In this document: one piece after another, positions 17,202-24,354 of the stretch
Numbering within the stretch: the first letter of the stretch is position 1
Layout: every line of letters starts with the position of its first letter
Assembly (NCBI GenBank): GCA_945893045.1
Contig: CAMDEA010000035.1
Location: forward strand, 1 to 54,900
Reading direction: 5' to 3'
Length of the DNA: 54,900 nucleotides
Source of the DNA: Planctomyces sp. SH-PL62
Lineage (GTDB): Bacteria; Planctomycetota; Planctomycetia; Planctomycetales; Planctomycetaceae
The notes under the pieces: generated by a model
The model's input: the letters and a program-made list of their open reading frames with translations, nothing else
Told to the model about the DNA's origin: nothing
The model's database searches: none
Position numbers and translations under genes: made by a program

Positions 17202-18857
17202 ATGCGCGTGCTTCTGATTGGACTCTGCCTCGTTTCCATGTCGTCGGTCTTCGCGCAGGAACCAATCGACCTCGGCGGTGTGCGTGAAGAGCAGATGATG
17301 ATTCCGATGCGCGATGGGACGAAGCTCTCCGCTTATCTCTACTTCCCGCAAGGTGACGGCCCGTGGCCGGTGTTGTACGAGCAACGCTATGCCGACTTGA
17401 AAGGCGTGGGGACTCGGCAAGGAAACGCTCGGCTGGCGAAGGCCGGCTACGTGGTCTGTGCCGAGAACTTTCGCGGAGCCGGCAAGTCCGAAGGGACCTG
17501 GGTCGGCTATCGAGCACTCGGCTGGGGCGAGTTGCAGGATGGTTACGACACCGTCGAATGGCTCGCCAAACAGAAGTGGTCGACGGGGAAGATCGGGACG
17601 TTCGGCAGTTCGCAGGCAGGGTTCGCTCAGAACTTTCTGGCGGTGACACGGCCGCCGCATCTCGTCGCGCAATACATGATCGACACCGGACTGAGCCTGT
17701 ACCAAGAAGGCTATCGCATCGGCGGGACGACTCGGCCGGAGCGATTCAAAGGGATGGATGCTGTCTGCCGCGAGCCGGCTCATAATCGCGCGTTGGTGGC
17801 CGAGTGGTTCAAGCATCCGACCTTTGATGACTATTGGAAGCAGGAAGACTGCTCACGGCACTTCGACAAGATGGATGTGCCATGCTTCACGATCGGCAGT
17901 TGGTTCGACTTCATGAACATCGGCTCGATCGAAAGCTATCGCGGGCGGCAGCATCGTGCGGGACCGAGTTCGCGCGGCAAACAGCAACTGCTCATCGGCC
18001 CGTGGCTGCACGGCGGGTATCTCGGCAAGAACACCAACAAGGTCAGCGAGTTGACCTTTCCTGAGAACGCGAAGTTTGACGCCGAATCGCACTTGATTCG
18101 CTGGTTCGACTTCTGGCTGAAGGGCAAAGACAACATTGCCGACCGCGATCCGGCGGTGCGGTACTACGTCATGGGAGCCGTCGGAGAAGAGCACGCTCCC
18201 GGCAACATCTGGCGAGAGACGAACGACTGGCCAATCTCATCGACGCCGACGTCGTACTTCCTGCGTGACGGCGGCAAGCTGACGACGTCATCGCCCACCG
18301 AAGCGGACGCGAAGGCGACCTTCCTGGCTGATCCGCTCAAGCCGGCCAACATTCCGAACACGCGCGGATTTCCCGGCGCGGCGGACGCTCGCAAGTTTGA
18401 GGAGCAAGCCGAAGTCCGTACCTTCACGACCGAACCGCTCACCGAACCGGTGGAATGGACGGGACTGGTTAAGACGGAGTTGTTCGTCACGTCCTCGGCG
18501 AAAGACAGCGACTTCATCGTCCGCGTTTGCGATGTGTATCCCGATGGCCGCTCAATTCTGCTGGTCGATTACATCCGCCGCGGCCGTTATCGCGACGGCT
18601 TCGAGCAAGAAGTGTTCTTCACGCCCGGCAAGGTCGAGAAGGTCGCCTTCGAGGTGGGCTGGATCAGCCAAATCTTCGCGAAGGGACATCGCATCCGAGT
18701 CACCGTCGCCAGCACCGGTGCTCCGTTCTTTGAACCGAATCCCAACACCGGCGAACCGCTCGCCCAGGAGTTCCCCGCGAACGCGGTCACGGCGACGAAC
18801 ACCGTGCAACTCAACAAGCAACACGCCTCACGAGTCATTGCACCATTGCGACCGTAG
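17202..18857 (+). CDS. Secreted CocE/NonD-family hydrolase (X-Pro dipeptidyl-peptidase S15 type)
   Basis: A 551-residue protein with a signal peptide (VLLIGLCLVSMSSVFAQ). The alpha/beta hydrolase domain has RDGTKLSAYLYFPQGDGPWP, the oxyanion-side ENFRGAGKSEGTW and the nucleophile elbow FGSSQAGF (GXSXG) near residue 139. A cap domain follows, then LIGPWLHGGY with the likely catalytic histidine. The C-terminal 190 residues are the beta-jelly-roll of the family (FVTSSAKDSDFIVRVCDVYP, VAFEVGWISQIFAKGHRIRV). Members hydrolyse esters or N-terminal X-Pro peptides; which one is not clear here. An exported role in nutrient breakdown is inferred. Confidence 0.88.
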   Translation: MRVLLIGLCLVSMSSVFAQEPIDLGGVREEQMMIPMRDGTKLSAYLYFPQGDGPWPVLYEQRYADLKGVGTRQGNARLAKAGYVVCAENFRGAGKSEGTWVGYRALGWGELQDGYDTVEWLAKQKWSTGKIGTFGSSQAGFAQNFLAVTRPPHLVAQYMIDTGLSLYQEGYRIGGTTRPERFKGMDAVCREPAHNRALVAEWFKHPTFDDYWKQEDCSRHFDKMDVPCFTIGSWFDFMNIGSIESYRGRQHRAGPSSRGKQQLLIGPWLHGGYLGKNTNKVSELTFPENAKFDAESHLIRWFDFWLKGKDNIADRDPAVRYYVMGAVGEEHAPGNIWRETNDWPISSTPTSYFLRDGGKLTTSSPTEADAKATFLADPLKPANIPNTRGFPGAADARKFEEQAEVRTFTTEPLTEPVEWTGLVKTELFVTSSAKDSDFIVRVCDVYPDGRSILLVDYIRRGRYRDGFEQEVFFTPGKVEKVAFEVGWISQIFAKGHRIRVTVASTGAPFFEPNPNTGEPLAQEFPANAVTATNTVQLNKQHASRVIAPLRP

Positions 18858-19207
18858 TTCTCAACAGACATTCTGGCGAGCGGGGCGGCGTCAAAGTAGC
18901 AGGCACATTCCATGTGCCGCCCGCAAGCCTCAAGCTGACGGCACATGGAATGTGCCTGCTACTTTCGAAAGTCAGTGCCATTGGGCTGACGCCCCCGCGC
19001 GCCTGTGAGTTATCGCGAGGATTCCCAACGTGCGGGTTACGAAGAGTCATTTCATTCGTCGCGGAGTGACGACTTCGCGCATCGCACGATGCCATCAATG
19101 AGAAGCTCGCCAGAATCGCCCTTGAATCCTCGAAATCCGCGACTCACCGCTCGATCTATAGGTGAGACTCCCCAGTGGACTAGATGCCTGACATAAGGAA
19201 GCGCGCG
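18858..19207. other. Intergenic region with one palindromic element
   Basis: About 350 bp between the hydrolase and the cytochrome gene. It holds the 27-bp perfect inverted repeat at 18893-18965. A GGGCTGACGCCCCCGCGC string near 18985 is loosely mirrored at about 13093. No gene is seen in the remainder. Confidence 0.5.
18893..18965. repeat. Perfect 27-bp inverted repeat, GTAGCAGGCACATTCCATGTG type
   Basis: The arms 18893-18919 and 18939-18965 are perfect reverse complements with a 19-nt loop. It lies 35 bp after the CocE/NonD stop. From memory, peptides read through this arm (GTWNVPAT) turn up in predicted planctomycete proteins, which would fit a dispersed repeat; this was not checked. Confidence 0.85.
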
Positions 19208-20623
19208 ATGAATTGGATACTCCGATTAGTGGTGGTGGCGAGTGCCGTGTCGGCACCGATGGACGCGCCGACCGCTCATGCGGCAGATTCGTTGCAGGCG
19301 GCAGTTCCGCCCGCTCCCGCAGCCAGCAAGGCCGAGGGGCTTGGGCATCAACTGATCGGAGTCGCCGGTTGCAATGCCGTGAGCTGTCACGGCGGACGCT
19401 CACTGGTGGGCGGCGAAGCGGGAGCCTGGCAGCAACGCGATACGATGCACCGACGGGCTTACGAGATCCTCTTCAATGACGTCTCGGTCGCGATGGCCAA
19501 GAAGCTCGATCTGAAGAACGACAAAGGCGAAAACGTCGGCGCGCACCAACATGCTCGCTGCCTGGCGTGTCACTCGTCTTCCAGAGATCCGAAACCCAAT
19601 CACGGCGATCGGTTCGCGATCGAATACGGCGTCGGCTGCGAGAGCTGCCACGGAGCGGCGGGAGATTGGGTTGCGAAGCACACCACTCGCACTTGGAAAT
19701 CTCTCTCAACGACACAAAAGTCGGAATTGGGTTTTCGCAACCTCAGTTCGATGACCACTCGTACGGAAACGTGCGTCGCCTGCCATATCGGCTCTCCGGC
19801 CGCGACGGTCGATCACGATCTCATCGGGGCGGGACATCCCCGTTTGGCGTTTGAGATGTCGTCATTCCACTCGATGCTGCCCAGGCACTGGGATGCCACG
19901 GCGGAAACTCAGCAAGATCCGGGACAAGAAGTTCGGCTCTGGGCGATCGGACAAGCCGCCTCGGCCAAAGCGATGGCCGACATCGTCGGCGCGCGAGCCA
20001 AGCAAGCCGTTCACAACAAACAGTCTCATCTCCTGCCGGACTTCGCCGAGTTCGATTGCAATGCCTGCCACCACGACCTGACGGAGCCGACGCTGGGACG
20101 TCCGACGCTTCGCCAGCCGCTGGGAACTCCGCGTTGGGGATCGTGGTCGGTGCCCTCCGCGAAATTCCTGGCTCACGGAACGGCGTCCGAGAAATCTTTG
20201 GATGCGTTGCTCACGGTGATGGGCCAGTCACGATTGCGTTCGGCTCCGGCCAATGAAGTGGTCACAGCCGCTCAACGAGCCAGCGATGACCTGGCGAGTT
20301 GGTTGCGCTCTCAAGAGTCCGCTCGCTACGACGCCGCGCAAGCCACGCAACTGCTGCATCGGGTGATCGACGCGAAGTCCGATGCCGAGTGGCAGCCAAA
20401 CTGGGACGGCCAGATGCAACGATTTCTCGCCCTCGCCGCAGCCAGCCAATCGCTCCAACGACTCACAGGGAAGACGCCCTTCTCGCCAGCGAGTGATTCG
20501 CGAGCACTGATTCCCTTGCGGACGCGACTGAAATACCGACCGAACCACGCGACCCCGCCCGGTTACGATCCGTCGGAAGTCGATCAGCTTCTCGCGGAAC
20601 TCCGGAAGAGCATGGCGAACTGA
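19208..20623 (+). CDS. Periplasmic multiheme cytochrome c (c554-like)
   Basis: A 471-residue protein. ATG 19208 is chosen because AAGGA lies upstream and a signal peptide (WILRLVVVASAVSA) then begins the protein; an upstream ATG adds eight residues. Four CXXCH sites occur: CLACH (118-122), CESCH (144-148), CVACH (189-193) and CNACH (284-288). A fifth, CNAVSCH (55-61), is a CX4CH site. The pattern GCNAVSCHGG, then GVGCESCHGAAGDW and HDLIGAGHPRLAFE matches the cytochrome c554/c-prime multiheme domain. The protein should carry electrons in the periplasm; no catalytic partner is adjacent. It converges on the DUF1501 gene with a 25-bp gap. Confidence 0.85.
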   Translation: MNWILRLVVVASAVSAPMDAPTAHAADSLQAAVPPAPAASKAEGLGHQLIGVAGCNAVSCHGGRSLVGGEAGAWQQRDTMHRRAYEILFNDVSVAMAKKLDLKNDKGENVGAHQHARCLACHSSSRDPKPNHGDRFAIEYGVGCESCHGAAGDWVAKHTTRTWKSLSTTQKSELGFRNLSSMTTRTETCVACHIGSPAATVDHDLIGAGHPRLAFEMSSFHSMLPRHWDATAETQQDPGQEVRLWAIGQAASAKAMADIVGARAKQAVHNKQSHLLPDFAEFDCNACHHDLTEPTLGRPTLRQPLGTPRWGSWSVPSAKFLAHGTASEKSLDALLTVMGQSRLRSAPANEVVTAAQRASDDLASWLRSQESARYDAAQATQLLHRVIDAKSDAEWQPNWDGQMQRFLALAAASQSLQRLTGKTPFSPASDSRALIPLRTRLKYRPNHATPPGYDPSEVDQLLAELRKSMAN

Positions 20624-20648
20624 TCTGAGTCGCTCACAAGCGAAACCT

Positions 20649-21938
20649 TCACACGGAACTGAGTTCTCGCACGACTTCGCGGTCGTCGAGCACATGCATC
20701 GGCCGTCGGTTGTGATCGAGAATCGTGGCCGCCGGGTCGATGCCCAAGTGGTGATACAAAGTCGCCAGCACATTGCTGGGCGTGTAAGGTCGGCCTTTCG
20801 ATTGGCCGCCATGCGAGTCGGTCTCGCCGACGACTTGGCCGACTTGAAAGCCGCCGCCAGCGATAACAGCCGCTCCCGCTTCCGGCCAGTGGTCGCGGCC
20901 GTCGCCGCGCGAGATGCGCGGTGCTCGACCGAACTCGCCCCACATCACGACCGCGACATCGTCTTGCAGACCTCGGTCGTGCAGGTCGGTGATCAGCGCG
21001 TGAAATCCTTGGTCGAGCTGCGGCAACTGGTCACGCATGTCGATGAAGTTTTTCTCGTGCGTGTCCCAGTCGCCGACCTTCAAAGTCACAACCGGGACGC
21101 CCGCCTCAACCACACGCCGGGCGATCAGAAAGTTCTCACAGTACTTGCCATAGCGGGCATGCGTTTCGGGCGGCTCGCGCGACACATCGAACGCCTCACG
21201 CACGGCGGGCGACGCGATCATCTGCATCGCTCGCTGTGTGTGGGCATCCAATCCCTGCATGGCTCCACGGTGATCGACCTCGCGGTTGAGCGTGTCGAAT
21301 TCGCGTAAGAGTTGCCCACGATCACGCAGACGATCGAGCGAGACGCTCTTCACCAGGCTCAGGTTTGCCAGTCCTTCCGCTCTGGGTACGAACGGGCGAT
21401 GAGCGGGACCGAGATAGGTCGGGCCTTCGTTGTCATACAAGCCCGGCGGCTTGTACATCAGACTGACATACGGGGGCAGGCCATCGGATCGAGGTTGCAG
21501 ATGGCTGACGACTCCTCCCAGGACTGGCCGCTTTCCACGCTCCGGAAAGCCGGTCAGGATGTAATGCGGCGTGTGGTCGCCGAGGTCGATCGACTTAATG
21601 CCGCGCACGATCGCGAGCTTGTCCAGCATCTGAGCGTGCTTCGGCAGGTACTCGCAAATCTGGACACCCGGCAGATTCGTGGAGATCGATTGAAACTCGC
21701 CCCGAATCTCGGCGGGAGCTTTCGGCTTCATGTCATAGCTGTCGATATGAGAAATTCCTCCGCGCAGCCATATCATGATGACGGACTTCCCGCGCCCTGC
21801 TGATGCCCCAGCCGTTGCGCGTCCTCGCAACACATCGGCCAGTGTGACTCCCCCCAAGGCCAACCCGCCAACTCGCAGCATCTCTCGGCGAGTGATTCCG
21901 TCGCACAGCGTTGTCCCTTGGCCAAGAATCCTGAGCAT
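20649..21938 (-). CDS. DUF1501 (sulfatase-like) protein, Tat-exported
   Basis: A 429-residue protein starting near a twin-arginine-type signal RREMLRVGGLALGG (residues 17-30). The body has DUF1501 marks: MIWLRGGISHIDSYDMKPKA, LGDHTPHYILTGF, VTLKVGDWDTHEKNF, MWGEFGRAPRI and GRDHWPEAGAAVIAGGG. The family shares the alkaline phosphatase/sulfatase fold and is very common in planctomycetes, often next to cytochrome genes. Its reaction is unknown. Here it lies tail to tail with the multiheme cytochrome and directly upstream of it runs a true sulfatase on the same strand. Confidence 0.9.
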   Translation of the reverse strand: MLRILGQGTTLCDGITRREMLRVGGLALGGVTLADVLRGRATAGASAGRGKSVIMIWLRGGISHIDSYDMKPKAPAEIRGEFQSISTNLPGVQICEYLPKHAQMLDKLAIVRGIKSIDLGDHTPHYILTGFPERGKRPVLGGVVSHLQPRSDGLPPYVSLMYKPPGLYDNEGPTYLGPAHRPFVPRAEGLANLSLVKSVSLDRLRDRGQLLREFDTLNREVDHRGAMQGLDAHTQRAMQMIASPAVREAFDVSREPPETHARYGKYCENFLIARRVVEAGVPVVTLKVGDWDTHEKNFIDMRDQLPQLDQGFHALITDLHDRGLQDDVAVVMWGEFGRAPRISRGDGRDHWPEAGAAVIAGGGFQVGQVVGETDSHGGQSKGRPYTPSNVLATLYHHLGIDPAATILDHNRRPMHVLDDREVVRELSSV

Positions 21939-22045
21939 GACTCGTTCCCCGTTTTCATTGAGGAGACATTAGGCCGGTTCTGAAGTTCGGAATGCAGAGT
22001 ACGCGAGCAACCGCAGACTTCAAAGCTCTTTTCTCATCGACCCGA

Positions 22046-23557
22046 TTACTTGGCTCGGTCCAGCACGGGGAAGGGAAACTCCGCGGACGGTACGTGCTGT
22101 TCGCGCATCAGTCGTTCGAGCTTAGCGACAAGGTCAGGATGTTCCGCAGCGACATTCTTCGATTCGGCGAGGTCGTCTTTCAAGTTGTAGAGCTCGGTCT
22201 TGAGGACGATCTTCGCGGGATCGGCATCAGCAGCTTTTCCGCGCGGCTTGAGATTCTGCCGAACGGCTTTCCAATCGCCAACGCGCACGCTTTGCTGGCC
22301 GCTGTAGTCCGGGAACTCGCGGTAAAGGTATGGTCGTTCGGCTTGAGATTCGCCGCGCAGCGTCGGCAACAGACTGAGACCGTCGATGTTCTTCGGAATC
22401 GAGTCCTTCGCACCGGCGACGTCCAACATCGTCGGCAGCCAGTCTTCAAAGCCGCTGACTCGGTCACGAGACGTACCGGCTGGAATCTTCCCTTTCCAAC
22501 GTGCAATCGTCGGAACACGGAAGCCCCCTTCGTACAGCGAACCTTTCTTGCCGCGTAATGGTCCGGCGGAATTAAAGAAGTCGGCGTCGGTCCCGCCGAT
22601 GCCGTCGTAGGCCGGGCCGTTGTCCGAACTGAATACGAACAGCGTGTTCTCTTCGAGGCCAAGTTCACGCACGAGCGACACGATCCGTCCCACATCGCGA
22701 TCCAATCGAGTGATCATCGCGGCATAGGCTGCTCGTGGTTGCCGATGCGGCAGATAGCCTTTGCCGCCGACATACGGCGGGTCGTCGAACTTGCCGGCAT
22801 ACTCGGCCAGAGAGTCTTCCGGCACCTGGATCGCCAGATGCGGGATCGTGCTGGGGACATACAAGAAGAACGGTCGGCTCTTGTTGTCGCGCACAAATCG
22901 CAACGCTTGCTCCATGATGACGTCTTGAGCGAACTCCTTGCCGACGAACCCTTCGTAACTGGTGGGATCGTTGGGCTTGGCTCCGGCGGCGAGTTTGTTT
23001 TGATGCGCATCGAAGTCCGGGTTGTTGAGCCGCACTTGCTTGTCATCGTCCCACAGATGCGTTGGATAGTGGTTGTGCGCAACTCCCTGGCAGTTGAATC
23101 CGAAGAAGCGATTCATTCCCTGCTTGAGCGGCTCGCCGGCAGACCCCGGCCCGCCCAAGCCCCACTTGCCGAACCCACCGCAGACATAGCCTTGCTTGCC
23201 CAGCAATTTCGGCAGCGTGACGGTGTCCGCGGGAATCGGATACTGCCCCTCCGGCGGCGTGCTGCGATTGTTCCGAATGAAGGCGTGCCCCGGATGCTTG
23301 CCGGTCATCAGCACGCAACGTGACGGAGCACACACCGCATTGCCCGAATAGTGCTGCGTCAAACGCATCCCCTCAGACGCCAGCTTGTCGACGTTGGGTG
23401 TCTTGATCTTCGTCTGCCCAAAGCAGCCGAGTTCTCCGTAGCCGAGATCATCCGCGAGGATGAAGACGATGTTGGGACGGTTCGCATCCGCAGCGGAGAC
23501 GGAAAAGACAAATCCGAATACCAAAAACAACGAGGTCAAGCAGCGGAAACGAATCAT
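22046..23557 (-). CDS. Secreted sulfatase, Cys-type formylglycine enzyme
   Basis: A 503-residue protein from ATG 23557 (AGGAG seven bases upstream). It has a signal peptide (LTSLFLVFGFVFSVSA), metal-binding ILADDLGYGELGCFG with Asp36 and Asp37, and the CAPSR site (76-80), whose cysteine is oxidised to formylglycine by a maturase that is not in this window. FSSDNGPAYDGIGG and KKGSLYEGGFRVPTIARW are typical of the later active-site half. Substrates of this class are sulfated polysaccharides or small sulfate esters; the exact one cannot be told. It lies about 100 bp upstream of the DUF1501 gene in the same direction. Confidence 0.93.
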   Translation of the reverse strand: MIRFRCLTSLFLVFGFVFSVSAADANRPNIVFILADDLGYGELGCFGQTKIKTPNVDKLASEGMRLTQHYSGNAVCAPSRCVLMTGKHPGHAFIRNNRSTPPEGQYPIPADTVTLPKLLGKQGYVCGGFGKWGLGGPGSAGEPLKQGMNRFFGFNCQGVAHNHYPTHLWDDDKQVRLNNPDFDAHQNKLAAGAKPNDPTSYEGFVGKEFAQDVIMEQALRFVRDNKSRPFFLYVPSTIPHLAIQVPEDSLAEYAGKFDDPPYVGGKGYLPHRQPRAAYAAMITRLDRDVGRIVSLVRELGLEENTLFVFSSDNGPAYDGIGGTDADFFNSAGPLRGKKGSLYEGGFRVPTIARWKGKIPAGTSRDRVSGFEDWLPTMLDVAGAKDSIPKNIDGLSLLPTLRGESQAERPYLYREFPDYSGQQSVRVGDWKAVRQNLKPRGKAADADPAKIVLKTELYNLKDDLAESKNVAAEHPDLVAKLERLMREQHVPSAEFPFPVLDRAK

Positions 23558-23587
23558 GATCAATCTCCTGATCAAATTCCGATTGGA

Positions 23588-23887
23588 TTACTCAGCATCC
23601 CGTTTAATCAGATCCGGGCCCGATCCGAGAACCTTCTCGTAAGTCCCCGTCTTGGATTTTTGGTACTTGGTGAAACCCAGTTTTTCCAGATTCTTGTTGC
23701 TGGTGTCTCCCGTGATTTTCCCACCGCGATAGGGCTTCTTGACGCTCGGCGACGACATGATGCGGCGGACTTTTTGATGGGTCTCCGGGTGCTTCTTTAG
23801 CGGTGGATCGCTGATTCGTTGCAGCACTTCAAAGGTCTCCCCCTCCGTGCCGTCGGCGTTGAGGATCACATATTCGTACAAGGGCAT
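23588..23887 (-). CDS. FmdB-like small protein without zinc-ribbon cysteines
   Basis: A 99-residue protein with a strong AGGAGG before the ATG at 23887. The opening MPLYEYVILNADGTEGETFE and then LQRISDPPLKKHPETHQKVRR keep the FmdB/putative-regulator pattern. However, FmdB proteins carry two CXXC pairs for zinc and this one has no cysteine at all. The C-terminus is lysine-rich. It may be a planctomycete offshoot that keeps the fold without metal. It lies 30 bp upstream of the sulfatase in the same direction, so cotranscription is likely. Confidence 0.7.
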   Translation of the reverse strand: MPLYEYVILNADGTEGETFEVLQRISDPPLKKHPETHQKVRRIMSSPSVKKPYRGGKITGDTSNKNLEKLGFTKYQKSKTGTYEKVLGSGPDLIKRDAE

Positions 23888-24114
23888 GTTGGCCTCCTCG
23901 TTCCAATTCCATCGATCATTTCCCGGATCAGCATCGAACGGACAAAACTCATCCGCTCCAGCCGGATTGTGACGTGGCATGCGGAAAAGTCGCTGCTGAA
24001 CTCGACACGTCTCTATGATTTCCTCAGAATCCGCCCGCTTTCAAGCCAACAGACTTTGTCCGCAGGACAAGTTTTCGATTGTTCTCACACGCCATTGATC
24101 CTGGAGCCTGTTCC

Positions 24115-24312
24115 ATGTCCGACGCTCATAGCCACGAGTCGACCGCGACCTCCGACGAACTGTTCGACAAAGCGGAACTTGCCGAGTTCGTCGCCGCCGA
24201 TCAATCAGCCGGCCGATCCATCTGCAAAATGCTCTCGGCATTATTTATCTACACGCTGATCGCCATGTCGATCGCCTCGGGCTGGACCTACTACGCGATC
24301 TTGTCCTCGTAG
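24115..24312 (+). CDS. Small single-pass membrane protein
   Basis: A 65-residue protein from ATG 24115 with GGAG ten bases upstream. The first 35 residues are acidic and polar (DELFDKAELAEFVAADQ), followed by one membrane helix (MLSALFIYTLIAMSIASGW). No family is recognised. Codon use and a clean start support a real gene. It lies alone between divergent and convergent neighbours, so no partner can be inferred. Confidence 0.55.
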   Translation: MSDAHSHESTATSDELFDKAELAEFVAADQSAGRSICKMLSALFIYTLIAMSIASGWTYYAILSS

Positions 24313-24354
24313 TTCGAGTCTCCAGGCCCGAACGCCCGGCCCTGGAGAGCCGTG

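Noticed and set aside
18971..19001. Direct link between GGGGGCGTCAG strings at about 13093 and 18985
   Set aside because: The similarity is short and imperfect, and could be chance or a very decayed repeat, so it is not listed as an element.
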